A stretch of DNA of 64,000 bases from Brotaphodocola faecis (GCF_040096075.1 NZ_JBBMFJ010000010.1:1-64000), one strand, 5' to 3'; shown: positions 17,413 to 26,531, numbered from the stretch's first letter. Notes: generated from the letters alone by a model not told the origin. Made by a program: numbers and translations.

Positions 17413-18126
17413 TTATTTGTTTTTATTCACGATCTTTGTCTCGTATGCGCCGGTTGCGATATCAATGTAGCGCACAAACAGAGAAACCTTGTTGTCCGGG
17501 TTTAAGCTGTTCCACAGCATGTCGGTGAATGCGTCCATGTCATCCAGAATGCCGACCAGCTTCGGCTCGCCCTCAAAGCTCGGGAGCGGATTGCCGTCGT
17601 GCATGTAGGTGTGGATGAAATGGCCCTCTCCAGCCACCGGATTCTCGTAAGCGAAGGTGTAGCGGTTGCAGGCATCCGGGTTGCCGTTGTTGCTCTTTAA
17701 GATGGACATGGCGTAGTTGTAACGTCCGTTTTCCATATGAAGAATGCCGGAAATACGAGGAGTGTAGTTCGGCGCGTCCGGCTCAAACTCACGGCTTCTG
17801 AGGGACTGCTCAAAGGTGAGCTGTTTGTCCATGCCCTCGTAGATGGTGTCGGTCTGATCGCCGTTGGTCACAATGGTCTTGTTACCAAGAACCCGGACCG
17901 GAGCGTAAATAATCAGGCTCGGATCGGTCAGCTTGCTCGGGTCAAAGGCCTGGGTGCGGATGCCCTCCCCATCTTCCACAAACACACGGTTGCGGCTGTT
18001 CTCGCTGCGTCCCATGATGAAGTAAGCAGTCACTGCTTTGGTTCCGTCCGGTGTTTTACCGATGACGATTCCTCTTCCCGGGTACGCGTTTGCCTGTAAC
18101 TCTTCCTGCAGGGATAACTGTTTCAT
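17413..18126 (-). CDS. purO: IMP cyclohydrolase, archaeal PurO-like
   Basis: The 237-residue product belongs to the IMP_cyclohyd family (PurO type), unrelated to the PurH N-terminal domain. It begins with NAYPGRGIVIGKTPDG and has AVTAYFIMGRSENSRNRVF and YTPRISGILH, regions I recall as conserved in this family. The predicted reaction is closing FAICAR to IMP, the last step of the pathway. The pairing with the stand-alone transformylase directly downstream supports this. AGGAGG precedes the ATG. It is the first gene behind a ZTP riboswitch. Confidence 0.82.
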   Translation of the reverse strand: MKQLSLQEELQANAYPGRGIVIGKTPDGTKAVTAYFIMGRSENSRNRVFVEDGEGIRTQAFDPSKLTDPSLIIYAPVRVLGNKTIVTNGDQTDTIYEGMDKQLTFEQSLRSREFEPDAPNYTPRISGILHMENGRYNYAMSILKSNNGNPDACNRYTFAYENPVAGEGHFIHTYMHDGNPLPSFEGEPKLVGILDDMDAFTDMLWNSLNPDNKVSLFVRYIDIATGAYETKIVNKNK

Positions 18127-18196
18127 TGCTGATTCCTCCTATGAATAAACATTGATGGTTCTCACTGTTTCCATGTTTTGCAGTCTGAATGAGTCT

Positions 18197-18303
18197 AAAA
18201 AAGGCCGCCTGAGTACCACAAAAACATGGTGCCCAGGCGGCCGGCAATTCTTAACCTACGTGCTCCCCCGTGGTTCCCCACTTTTTCCGCCAGTCGCACG
18301 CTC
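18197..18303 (-). promoter_or_regulatory. ZTP (pfl) riboswitch with overlapping terminator
   Basis: On the minus strand the leader of purO contains GCGACTGGCG, then GGGGAACCAC and GGGGGAGCAC, and then the pfl hallmark CCGCCTGGGCA. The CCGCCTGGGCA strand is also the left arm of a terminator: GGCCGCCTG pairs with CAGGCGGCC and is followed by TTTTTT. Ligand (ZTP/ZMP) binding to the aptamer should hold the left arm and prevent termination, switching on purO and purH when the substrate ZMP (AICAR) accumulates. This is a transcription-type switch, established for the class and clear in the sequence here. Confidence 0.93.
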
Positions 18304-18310
18304 TGTATAC

Positions 18311-18339
18311 AGGATAGCGGATTCTGTCAGAAAATGCAA
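18311..18339 (-). promoter_or_regulatory. Promoter of the ZTP-riboswitch operon
   Basis: TTGCAT and TATCCT are separated by 17 bases and lie directly before the aptamer, placing the transcript start a few bases ahead of the first conserved helix. Confidence 0.7.
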
Positions 18340-18418
18340 GTATTTTTTGCTGTACGTACTTTGTTTACGCATTGTTTCCGACTGACAAATTGCAGCTTGC
18401 GCCATGTTCAAACAACTG

Positions 18419-19756
18419 TTACTCGTTGCGGATTGCTGCCAGCGGACTTAACTTCATGGCACGCAGGGCCGGGAAGAATCCGGCGGCCATGCCGATGAAC
18501 ACGGCAAAGGCCAGGGAAGCTGCTGCCAGCCACAGCGGAATCCGGGAGATATTCCCGCTCATTCCGGTCATAGCCTGGCCGACATTCAGCAGGTGATTGA
18601 TGGCAAAGGACACCCCTTCGCTGAAAAGCAGACCCATAACGCCGCCCATAAATCCGATAAAGCCGGATTCCAGCAGAAACATGTTGCGGATCACCTTCAT
18701 GTCACAGCCCAGTACCTTGATGATGCCAATCTCCTTTGTGCGCTCGTAGATGGACATCATCATGGTGTTGGCAATGCCGATGGCGGCTACAAACAGGGAT
18801 ACCGCGCCAATGCCGCCAAGCACGGCCTGAATCATGTTGGACTGCTGTTCGGACTGCTTCATCCAGTCCGCGTTGCTGGAAGCCTGAAAGCCCATGTCGG
18901 TGAGTTTCTTCTGCACGGTCTCCACATGCTCCACATCATCTACGTTCACGATGCAGGAATTGTAAATGAGATACCGGTAGGGCTTTCCTTTTTTATTGGT
19001 CGGCTGGCCCGGAATCGCGCGCTTTTTGAAGATTTTCTTCAACTGGGTTTCCAGAAGGTCAAGTCTTGTATACACATTGTAGGCATAACTGTTGTAATCA
19101 TCCACACCGCCTTCCACCACACCGTCTGCCTTGATCAGATACTTTTTCGGCGGTTTCGGGGCATCTTCTCCTCCGCCCTGGGACTGGTAATAAGTGTCCG
19201 TATCAAAAATGGCAAACATGGGCTTACCCATAAAATCCACATCTGGCAGCTGACCGGTCTCCCAGTAGGTATTGTTCCCTTTGGAATCCGTGAACCACTG
19301 GATCATGGCATTTCCGTAGATCAGTTTCAGTTCCTTATCCGATGGATCTGAAAGCTTTCCCTGTCCCAGTGGAATCTTTTTCAGGTATTCATAGGGTGCG
19401 CCATTTAACGTAACATTGCTGGAATATTTGCCCTGCTGCAGCAGCACATTCACCTGTAGCATCGGGTACACATCCGTTACATAAGGGAGGCGTTTCATCT
19501 GCTTTACCACATCTTCCGTCAGGTACAGGGGATCTTTGGAGCTGTCCCCGCTATAGGGATTTTCCACATTGATCTCGGTCAGGCTTCCGAAGGAGGAAAT
19601 CAGTTCCCGGTTCATTTCACTGAGACCGATGCCGAGGGAAACCATGACCACGATGGATGCCGTGCCGATCACGACGCCAAGGACCGTCAGTGCGGTCCTC
19701 AGTTTTCTTCTGCTTAAATTTTTCAGGCTCATGGCCAGCAGATCCACAAATTTCAT
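18419..19756 (-). CDS. MacB/FtsX-type ABC transporter permease
   Basis: The 445-residue protein has one N-terminal membrane helix (LRTALTVLGVVIGTASIVVMVSLG), a large extracytoplasmic MacB-PCD domain (about residues 45-315) and three C-terminal helices. The FtsX motif ANTMMMSIYERTKEIGIIKVLGC is clear. Such permeases move or pull on substrates outside the membrane rather than forming a channel. It is the last gene of a three-gene operon with its ATPase and a CARDB-like membrane protein. The substrate is not evident from the sequence. Confidence 0.85.
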   Translation of the reverse strand: MKFVDLLAMSLKNLSRRKLRTALTVLGVVIGTASIVVMVSLGIGLSEMNRELISSFGSLTEINVENPYSGDSSKDPLYLTEDVVKQMKRLPYVTDVYPMLQVNVLLQQGKYSSNVTLNGAPYEYLKKIPLGQGKLSDPSDKELKLIYGNAMIQWFTDSKGNNTYWETGQLPDVDFMGKPMFAIFDTDTYYQSQGGGEDAPKPPKKYLIKADGVVEGGVDDYNSYAYNVYTRLDLLETQLKKIFKKRAIPGQPTNKKGKPYRYLIYNSCIVNVDDVEHVETVQKKLTDMGFQASSNADWMKQSEQQSNMIQAVLGGIGAVSLFVAAIGIANTMMMSIYERTKEIGIIKVLGCDMKVIRNMFLLESGFIGFMGGVMGLLFSEGVSFAINHLLNVGQAMTGMSGNISRIPLWLAAASLAFAVFIGMAAGFFPALRAMKLSPLAAIRNE

Positions 19757-19759
19757 CGT

Positions 19760-21607
19760 CTATTTTTCCTCTTTATCATCCATCTCTTCGCTCACTTCGT
19801 CCTCAGTGGCCAGCAACGCAGCGTCTTTCTTTCGTTTTCTGTGTTTCATAAATATGGTTCCACCCACGGCTGCCCCAACGATCACAACTGCAGCCAGAAT
19901 CACCTTTCCATATTTCTGCAGCGGTCCCGGCTCTTCCTGTGGCATTTCGTCATAGCCGCTCATGTCCATATCGTCCATGTCCGGAGCCGGTTCACTGACA
20001 TAGAGCGTCAGCTCTTTTTCTACCTCCGACACCTCACCATTTTCATCTTCATAGGAAATGATAACCTTCACCTTGCCATCATCCGCAGTGGGTGCCGCAC
20101 CGGTTACCATGCAGTCCACATTGCCGGTCTCTCCGGACTTGATATTGCCGACGTAGGTATCGGTTGTCTGGATGGAGTCTGCCTCAAAACGCGCCATCAC
20201 GTTATACAGAGTCACCTTACCGGTGTTGTTGATGCCGAACATGACGTTAGACTCCTCGCCCACGTTAATGGAATCCGGCATCACCTCAAAGGTTCCGGTA
20301 TTCAGGCGCGGAATCTGCTTCACCGGGATATCCACCGACATGCTATCCTCTGCGTTCTTAAACTCCGGGCTGTCGTAGTTTGCCTTGATGGTAATGCCGT
20401 AGGAGCGCTGGTCTACTCCGGGCCGGGAACTCATGCGGAAGCTCACCTGGGCGGTGGCACCCGCTCCCAGGGAACTGATGGCCGTGGAACTGGAACCGGA
20501 TTCTGTGGTAAATACCGGACTGTCAGAAACCTTTTCCGACTCCATGGTCAGCAGAATATCGGAAGCAGACACACTGCTGGATGCGTTTTTCACCGTCAGA
20601 AGCAGATTGAAGCTTTCTCCTGCCACAATCGTCTCCGGATCCGTGGTATAACCGTCAATGATGAGACGGGCCTTGGTGCGGTCGTGCTCGTTGAACTCGT
20701 CGTAATCATCCTTGGTCGGCTTGCTTACAATATGTACAAAGAAGGAAGTCTCAAAGGTCTTTAACTCCTCGCCGGTGGAACTGTCCGAATAGTATATCTT
20801 CATGGCAATCGGGTAATACCCCGTGTAGGAGTCCTTGCGGATGGCGAAGCTGTAATCCAGCTGCACCGTCTCATCCACCGCGATCTTTTCAAACATCCGG
20901 TCGTAGTTGGCATCGTTGATCTCGAACGGGAACTTGGTGCTGTCTGCGTCCAGAACCATACTGGCCTTCACGTTGTACACCGTAGCCGGACTGTTGTTGC
21001 GCAGGCCGATGGAGAAATTCATCACTTCCGGGTAAGCGCCCCGGGGCGCGTCCTGGCCTTCGCCCAGAACAAAATCATAAGTCTTGTTGGTGTCGTCGTC
21101 ATCGTCGTCTGTGGAGGTGGATTTGGTAATCCAGACGCGCAGATCCTCCTGCCCGATCCAGCCTCCGTCTTTGCTCATGACAACTACTGGAACTTTATAA
21201 TAGCCCTCTGACAGATCCCGGCGCACCGTACCGGTCAGGGATACCTTTTTCTCTTTTCCATCAGAAATATTCCCGATTCCCTTTGGGTGGTCCGTATCGT
21301 TCAGCTTTCCGGTCACCTCAAATGGAAAGGAATAGCCATACTGGCGGTCTTCCTCGTCGTCATCCCAGATTTCGCCGCCGCTGGTGTCAAAGGCAATCTT
21401 TGCGTCTTTGATCTCACTTCCGCTGGTATTTTTGATCGTAAAGCTCAGCGTCATGGATTTTCCTGTTTTTCCGCGCTGAATCTTATCGGAATATACTGAC
21501 ACCTCCGACGCGTACGCCTGCACCGGCTCTGCCACCGGTACCGCGCCCGCAAACAGCATCACGGCCAGCGCAAAGGCCGCAAATCGCTTCCATCTCATTT
21601 TTTTCAT
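19760..21607 (-). CDS. Exported, membrane-anchored protein with CARDB/NEW3-like repeats, ABC exporter partner
   Basis: The 615-residue product has a signal peptide (MKKMRWKRFAAFALAVMLFA, cleavage near AYA). Several immunoglobulin-like segments of the CARDB/NEW3 (COG1361) kind follow, with repeated patterns such as SFTIKNTSGSEIKDA, LRNNSPATVYNVKA, LTVKNASSSVSASDI and FGINNTGKVTLYNV. A poly-Asp stretch lies near residue 170. A C-terminal helix (VILAAVVIVGAAVGGTIFM) and a charged tail anchor it with the repeats outside. It sits between and overlaps or abuts the ATPase and permease genes, so it likely takes the place of a membrane-fusion-like partner. No enzyme motif is visible. Confidence 0.7.
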   Translation of the reverse strand: MKKMRWKRFAAFALAVMLFAGAVPVAEPVQAYASEVSVYSDKIQRGKTGKSMTLSFTIKNTSGSEIKDAKIAFDTSGGEIWDDDEEDRQYGYSFPFEVTGKLNDTDHPKGIGNISDGKEKKVSLTGTVRRDLSEGYYKVPVVVMSKDGGWIGQEDLRVWITKSTSTDDDDDDTNKTYDFVLGEGQDAPRGAYPEVMNFSIGLRNNSPATVYNVKASMVLDADSTKFPFEINDANYDRMFEKIAVDETVQLDYSFAIRKDSYTGYYPIAMKIYYSDSSTGEELKTFETSFFVHIVSKPTKDDYDEFNEHDRTKARLIIDGYTTDPETIVAGESFNLLLTVKNASSSVSASDILLTMESEKVSDSPVFTTESGSSSTAISSLGAGATAQVSFRMSSRPGVDQRSYGITIKANYDSPEFKNAEDSMSVDIPVKQIPRLNTGTFEVMPDSINVGEESNVMFGINNTGKVTLYNVMARFEADSIQTTDTYVGNIKSGETGNVDCMVTGAAPTADDGKVKVIISYEDENGEVSEVEKELTLYVSEPAPDMDDMDMSGYDEMPQEEPGPLQKYGKVILAAVVIVGAAVGGTIFMKHRKRKKDAALLATEDEVSEEMDDKEEK

Positions 21608-22356
21608 GACTCTTCTCCTCTTTTCAAAGCATCGTTTCCTGCTTCTTCCGTTTCTTTTTTCTTTTCCTCGATTTTTAAAATCTTTCCGTCCACGATGTGG
21701 AACTGCCGGTCCGCAAACCCGGCAATGTAGTTATCATGGGTAACCATAACCAGGGTCTGCTGCTGTTCCCGCACAATGCGCTGCATGAGCTTTAGCACTT
21801 CCATGGTAGTTTTGGAGTCCAGGTTTCCCGTCGGCTCATCCGCGAAGATGATCTTGGGATTTACCACCAGTGCCCTTGCGATACCCACACGCTGCTGCTG
21901 GCCGCCGGACATGGCGTTGGCCATATGCTTCATCTGTTTTTCCAGACCAACCAGCTTTAAATATTCCTCCGCTTTCGCGTTGCGGATCTTCTTCGGCACA
22001 CCGCGGAAGGAAAGAGGCAGTGCCACGTTCTCCACCGCATTTAGTGTTTTCAGCAGGTTATAGGACTGGAAGATAAAGCCCACGTTCTCCCGCCGAAACT
22101 GCACCAGCTGGTTCTCATCCATCCGCTCCATGTGCTTTCCGGCTATGATGATCTCGCCCTTTGTTGGCTTTTCCAGACCGGCCAGCATATTCAGAAGCGT
22201 GGACTTGCCGGAGCCGGACGGACCGACTATAGCACAAAACTCTCCCTTGTACATGGTGAAATCCACACCGTTTAAGGCATAGACCTTGTTTGTCCCCACC
22301 TGATAAATTTTATATAAGTTTTTCACCCGGATGACAGGTGTTTTCTTCTCTTCCAT
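21604..22356 (-). CDS. ABC transporter ATP-binding protein (LolD/MacB type)
   Basis: The 250-residue ATPase has Walker A GPSGSGKST, Q-loop FIFQSYNLL, signature MSGGQQQRVGIARAL, Walker B IIFADEPTGNLD and the switch His in VMVTHD. These are the features of the LolD/MacB subfamily, which works with FtsX-fold permeases. A Lys/Glu-rich C-terminal tail is unusual but short. Its stop codon overlaps the start of the CARDB-like gene by four bases. Confidence 0.9.
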   Translation of the reverse strand: MEEKKTPVIRVKNLYKIYQVGTNKVYALNGVDFTMYKGEFCAIVGPSGSGKSTLLNMLAGLEKPTKGEIIIAGKHMERMDENQLVQFRRENVGFIFQSYNLLKTLNAVENVALPLSFRGVPKKIRNAKAEEYLKLVGLEKQMKHMANAMSGGQQQRVGIARALVVNPKIIFADEPTGNLDSKTTMEVLKLMQRIVREQQQTLVMVTHDNYIAGFADRQFHIVDGKILKIEEKKKETEEAGNDALKRGEES

Positions 22357-22403
22357 GAAATTGTTCTTCTCCCTTTGTCAGGCATTCCTGTCTGTTCATG
22401 CAC

Positions 22404-22412
22404 ATCATACCA
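22404..22412 (-). promoter_or_regulatory. Candidate extended -10 promoter of the ABC operon
   Basis: TGGTATGAT on the minus strand is an extended -10 (TGN-TATGAT) about 50 bases before the ATPase start. The -35 region is poor. Confidence 0.35.
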
Positions 22413-22547
22413 TGAACCTGTCATTTAAGATATCCGCTTTTTCTTAATCTTCCTTACAGATTCATTACGTGACCCCGGGAAAAAATTATCCAAAAAATAA
22501 CCGTTAGATCCCGCTAATTTTTATGAAATATTTTCTAAAAAAGGGAC

Positions 22548-22576
22548 TGGTAATCTAACATGTTTTCCGCTATAAT
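22548..22576 (+). promoter_or_regulatory. Promoter of pyrBI
   Basis: TGGTAA and a perfect TATAAT are separated by 17 bases, about 60 bases before pyrB. The leader then contains a short hairpin (CTGCGGCC against GGCCGCCAG, one bulge). No PyrR-type attenuator or long leader peptide is visible. Confidence 0.6.
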
Positions 22577-22635
22577 GTCCTAAGACCTGCGGCCAGAAGT
22601 TTGGGCCGCCAGAGAAAAAGCAAAGGAGATACGTT

Positions 22636-23559
22636 ATGAGACATTTGTTGAATCCGTTGGATTTTTCCGTTGAAGAGACCAACGAGTTACTGACACTGGC
22701 ATCTGATATCGAACACAACCTCAAAAAATATGCTCACGTTTGTGATGGCAAAAAACTGGCTACTCTTTTCTATGAACCAAGTACAAGAACCCGTCTTAGC
22801 TTTGAATCCGCTATGTTAAGCTTAGGTGGTAGCGTACTTGGTTTTTCTTCGGCCAATTCCAGCTCCGCAGCAAAAGGTGAGAGTGTTGCAGATACCATCC
22901 GCATGATTTCCTGCTACGCAGATATCGCTGCTATGCGTCATCCGAAAGAGGGTTCCGCGCTGGTTGCTTCCATGCACTCCCAGATCCCGGTTATCAACGC
23001 AGGCGACGGCGGTCATCAGCATCCGACCCAGACCCTGACCGACTTAATGACCATCCGCTCCTTAAAGGGCCGCCTGGACAACTTAACCATCGGTCTTTGC
23101 GGTGACTTAAAATTCGGCCGTACCGTTCATTCCCTGATCAACGCTATGGTCCGCTATCCGAATGTCCGTTTCGTACTCATTTCCCCGGACGAGTTAAAGG
23201 TTCCGGAATATATCCGCGAAGATGTACTCCGCGCAAAGGGCATTGAGTTTAAGGAAGTTTCCAACCTGGATGCCGCTATCCCGGAGCTTGACATCCTCTA
23301 CATGACCCGTGTTCAGAAAGAGCGTTTCTTCAACGAGGAGGATTACATCCGCTTAAAAGACAGCTACATTCTGGACAAAGCAAAAATGGACCTCGCCAAG
23401 GAAGATATGTACGTGCTGCATCCGCTCCCGCGTGTAAACGAAATCTCCACCGAGGTGGATGATGACCCGAGAGCTGCTTATTTCAGACAGGCTCAGTACG
23501 GTGTATATGTTCGTATGGCTCTGATCATGACTTTACTGGAGGTGGAAAAACCATGTTAA
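22636..23559 (+). CDS. pyrB: Aspartate carbamoyltransferase, catalytic chain
   Basis: The 307-residue protein carries the carbamoyl-phosphate motif YEPSTRTRLSFESA, the HPTQTLTDL segment, and HPLPRVNEI near the C-terminus, all diagnostic of PyrB. It makes carbamoyl-aspartate in pyrimidine synthesis. AAAGGAG precedes the ATG. It overlaps pyrI by seven bases, so a regulated PyrB-PyrI holoenzyme is expected. Confidence 0.96.
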   Translation: MRHLLNPLDFSVEETNELLTLASDIEHNLKKYAHVCDGKKLATLFYEPSTRTRLSFESAMLSLGGSVLGFSSANSSSAAKGESVADTIRMISCYADIAAMRHPKEGSALVASMHSQIPVINAGDGGHQHPTQTLTDLMTIRSLKGRLDNLTIGLCGDLKFGRTVHSLINAMVRYPNVRFVLISPDELKVPEYIREDVLRAKGIEFKEVSNLDAAIPELDILYMTRVQKERFFNEEDYIRLKDSYILDKAKMDLAKEDMYVLHPLPRVNEISTEVDDDPRAAYFRQAQYGVYVRMALIMTLLEVEKPC

Positions 23560-23987
23560 ATATTAGTGGATTACAGGAAGGCGTTGTTCTGGATCACATT
23601 CAGGCTGGTAAGAGCCTTGACATTTACTATCACCTTGGTCTTGACCGTCTCACCGACTGTCAGGTAGCCATCATCAAGAACGCGCGAAGCAACAAGATGG
23701 GCCGCAAGGACATCATCAAAGTAGAGGGCCCGATCGATAACATCGACCTGGACGTTCTGGGCTACATCGACCACAACATCACGGTCAATGTCATCCGTGA
23801 CAACAAGATTACCGAGAAGAAAGCGCTGAAGCTGCCGAAAAAGATCACCAACGTGATCCGCTGCAAGAATCCGCGCTGCATCACCTCCATCGAGCAGGAG
23901 CTGCCGCACATCTTCTATCTGGCAGATGAGAAGACCGAGACTTACCGCTGCATGTACTGCGAGGAGAAATACGGAAAGTCCAAATAA
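23553..23987 (+). CDS. pyrI: Aspartate carbamoyltransferase, regulatory chain
   Basis: The 144-residue product has the nucleotide-binding N-terminal domain and a C-terminal zinc domain with a CKNPRC pair (CxxxxC) and a CMYC pair (CxxC). These four cysteines bind the zinc that docks PyrI onto PyrB. It gives allosteric control of the enzyme by nucleotides. The start codon overlaps the end of pyrB and has GGAGG upstream. Confidence 0.95.
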   Translation: MLNISGLQEGVVLDHIQAGKSLDIYYHLGLDRLTDCQVAIIKNARSNKMGRKDIIKVEGPIDNIDLDVLGYIDHNITVNVIRDNKITEKKALKLPKKITNVIRCKNPRCITSIEQELPHIFYLADEKTETYRCMYCEEKYGKSK

Positions 23988-24005
23988 ATTCATTTTTTGA
24001 AATGT

Positions 24006-24057
24006 AAAAGGAGCATGGTCTGAATCAACGAATGATGATTTGGGTCATGCTCCTTTT
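24006..24057. terminator. Bidirectional terminator between pyrI and a HAD phosphatase gene
   Basis: AAAAGGAGCATG and CATGCTCCTTTT form a perfect 12-base stem with A-rich and U-rich flanks on both strands, placed between two convergent genes. Confidence 0.85.
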
Positions 24058-24060
24058 GTT

Positions 24061-24711
24061 TTACAGATACCGCAGAACCTTTCCCAGTTCCTCTACCGTT
24101 TCCGCAATATGTCCGGCACCGGCATTTTCCAGTTCTTCGCGGCTTCCGTAGCCGTAAAGGACACCGACGCTGTCCATATGGTTCTGCTTTGCGCCGTTCA
24201 TGTCGTTTTCGCGGTCTCCGACCATAACAATCTCATCCGGATTGATAAGACCGCAGCTTTCCATAACGTAACGGATCACGTCTCCTTTGTGAACTCTGGT
24301 CTCATTCATGTCGGCACCGCCGATCATCTCAAAATACTCTGCCAGGCCGAAATGCTCCAGAATTTTCACGGAGTACTGCTCCGGCTTGGAGGTTGCCACA
24401 TAGAGCTTATATCCGTCTTTTCTAAGACCGTCCAGAAGTTCCGGAATGCCCGGATAAACCGCATTCTCAAACATGCCCTTATCCTCAAAGTACTCCCGGT
24501 AGATGCCTACGGATGCTTTCGCCTTTTCCCGGTCAAATCCATAGTATTTCATAAAGCTTTCCACCAGCGGCGGGCCTACGAACACATTCAGACTGCTCTT
24601 ATCTTCCACTTTGATTCCGTAACGTGCCAGTACATAAGCCACAGAATTGGTGATGCCCTCCGCGGAATCGGTGAGGGTTCCGTCCAAATCAAAAAACAGA
24701 TATTTTTTCAT
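24061..24711 (-). CDS. HAD-family hydrolase (phosphoglycolate phosphatase-like)
   Basis: The 216-residue product has the HAD motif I FFDLDGTLTDSAEG, motif II VATSKP, a motif III Lys and motif IV MVGDRENDMNGA, with the C2-type helical cap of the Gph/PGMB group. It is expected to dephosphorylate a small metabolite; the substrate cannot be told from sequence. The ATG has GGAG six bases upstream; an earlier ATG (27 bases) includes the ribosome site and is rejected. Confidence 0.8.
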   Translation of the reverse strand: MKKYLFFDLDGTLTDSAEGITNSVAYVLARYGIKVEDKSSLNVFVGPPLVESFMKYYGFDREKAKASVGIYREYFEDKGMFENAVYPGIPELLDGLRKDGYKLYVATSKPEQYSVKILEHFGLAEYFEMIGGADMNETRVHKGDVIRYVMESCGLINPDEIVMVGDRENDMNGAKQNHMDSVGVLYGYGSREELENAGAGHIAETVEELGKVLRYL

Positions 24712-24802
24712 TTCATGCTCCTTTTTATTGCAAATCATTGTTTCAGTATATCAGAAAAACACGCGTCTGCCTATTCCTGTTTTATAAGACAGCATTTCCC
24801 AG

Positions 24803-24834
24803 AAAACAGAAAAGCTGCCACAAGGGCAGCTTTT
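24803..24834 (-). terminator. Terminator of pckA
   Basis: AAAAGCTGCC and GGCAGCTTTT form a perfect stem with a five-base loop, followed on the minus strand by CTGTTTTC. Confidence 0.75.
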
Positions 24835-24868
24835 CCATATGTATTGCAATGTGTAATTGTTTACGCGA

Positions 24869-26479
24869 TTAGATCTGCGGGCCTGCTGCAACCAGAGCCT
24901 TGCCTGCTGCGTTGCCTTCGTATTTTGCGAAGTTCTTGGTGAAACGCTGTGCCAGATCTTTTGCCTTGGTCTCCCACTCAGCAGCATCTGCGTAGGTATC
25001 TCTCGGATCGAGGATGCCGGTGTCTACGCCCGGAAGCTCGGTCGGGATCTCGAAGTTGAAGTACGGAAGCTGTTTGGTCGGTGCAGCGTTGATGGAACCG
25101 TTTAAGATTGCATCAATGATGCCACGGGTATCTTTGATGGAGATACGCTTGCCGGTGCCGTTCCATCCGGTGTTAACCAGATATGCTTTCGCACCGCTCT
25201 TCTCCATCTTCTTAACCAGCTCTTCTGCGTACTTGGTCGGATGCAGCTCCAGGAATGCCTGGCCGAAGCAAGCGGAGAAGGTCGGGGTCGGCTCGGTAAT
25301 ACCGCGCTCGGTACCTGCTAACTTAGCAGTGAAACCGGACAGGAAGTAGTACTGGGTCTGCTCCGGAGTCAGAATGGATACCGGCGGAAGTACGCCGAAT
25401 GCATCTGCGGACAGGAAGATTACGTTCTTAGCTGCCGGTGCTGCGGAGATCGGGCGTACAATGTTCTTGATATGGTCGATCGGGTAAGATACACGGGTAT
25501 TCTCGGTTACGCTCTTGTCTGCGAAATCAATCTTGCCCTCTGCGTCCAGGGTAACGTTCTCAAGCAGTGCGTTTCTCTTGATTGCGTTGTAGATATCCGG
25601 CTCGGAATCTTTGTCCAGGTTGATAACCTTTGCGTAGCAGCCGCCCTCGAAGTTGAATACGCCGTTGTCGTCCCAGCCGTGCTCGTCATCACCGATGAGG
25701 AGACGCTTCGGGTCGGTAGAAAGGGTGGTCTTGCCGGTACCGGACAGACCGAAGAAGATAGCGGTGTTCTCACCGTTTAAGTCAGTGTTAGCGGAGCAGT
25801 GCATGGAAGCGATGCCCTTTAACGGCAGGTAGTAGTTCATCATGGAGAACATACCCTTCTTCATCTCACCACCGTACCAGGTGTTGATGATAACCTGCTC
25901 ACGGCTGGTAATGTTGAATACAACTGCGGTCTCGGAGTTTAAGCCAAGCTCTTTGTAGTTCTCTACTTTTGCCTTGGATGCGTTGTAAACAACGAAATCC
26001 GGCTTGAAGTCTTTCAGTTCTTCAGCGGTTGGCTTGATGAACATGTTGGTTACGAAATGTGCCTGCCATGCAACTTCCACGATGAAGCGGATAGCCATGC
26101 GGGTGTCTTTGTTTGCGCCGCAGAATGCATCTACTACGAACAGTCTCTTGTTGGAGAGCTCTTTCTTAGCGATCTCTTTTACTGCTTCCCATGCCTCTTT
26201 GCTTGCCGGATGGTTGTCGTTTTTGTACTCGTCGGAGGTCCACCAAACAGTGTCCTTGGAGTTCTCATCCATCACGATATATTTGTCTTTAGGTGAACGA
26301 CCTGTATAGATACCGGTCATAACGTTGACAGCGCCAAGCTCGCTGACCTGTCCCTTCTCATATCCTTCCAGACTCTCTTTGGTCTCTTCCTCAAATAACA
26401 TCTCATAAGAAGGATTGTAAACCACCTCAGTGGTTCCGGTAATACCATACTGACTTAAATCGATATTTGCCATCTTCAT
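24869..26479 (-). CDS. pckA: Phosphoenolpyruvate carboxykinase (ATP)
   Basis: The 536-residue protein is an ATP-type PEPCK with the kinase-1a loop GLSGTGKTTLS, the metal-binding IGDDEHGW segment (kinase-2), the TGRSPKDKY substrate motif and the NTGWNGTGKR region. It interconverts oxaloacetate and PEP. In fermenting anaerobes it often runs toward oxaloacetate with ATP gain (family knowledge, direction here not shown). Two ATGs six bases apart fit the AGAGG site about equally. It is monocistronic, with its own promoter and terminator. Confidence 0.95.
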   Translation of the reverse strand: MKMANIDLSQYGITGTTEVVYNPSYEMLFEEETKESLEGYEKGQVSELGAVNVMTGIYTGRSPKDKYIVMDENSKDTVWWTSDEYKNDNHPASKEAWEAVKEIAKKELSNKRLFVVDAFCGANKDTRMAIRFIVEVAWQAHFVTNMFIKPTAEELKDFKPDFVVYNASKAKVENYKELGLNSETAVVFNITSREQVIINTWYGGEMKKGMFSMMNYYLPLKGIASMHCSANTDLNGENTAIFFGLSGTGKTTLSTDPKRLLIGDDEHGWDDNGVFNFEGGCYAKVINLDKDSEPDIYNAIKRNALLENVTLDAEGKIDFADKSVTENTRVSYPIDHIKNIVRPISAAPAAKNVIFLSADAFGVLPPVSILTPEQTQYYFLSGFTAKLAGTERGITEPTPTFSACFGQAFLELHPTKYAEELVKKMEKSGAKAYLVNTGWNGTGKRISIKDTRGIIDAILNGSINAAPTKQLPYFNFEIPTELPGVDTGILDPRDTYADAAEWETKAKDLAQRFTKNFAKYEGNAAGKALVAAGPQI

Positions 26480-26531
26480 TCAACCTCTCTTTCACTTTAC
26501 TCGATATAAATTTTTACCGAAATTCGCGTTT

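Noticed and set aside
19841..20764. Plus-strand open frame of 307 codons rich in His and Cys
   Set aside because: It is the complement of the CARDB-like gene; the His-rich composition is typical of antisense translation of such DNA.
24040..24942. Plus-strand open frame of 300 codons
   Set aside because: It is antisense to the HAD phosphatase and crosses a terminator and the end of pckA.
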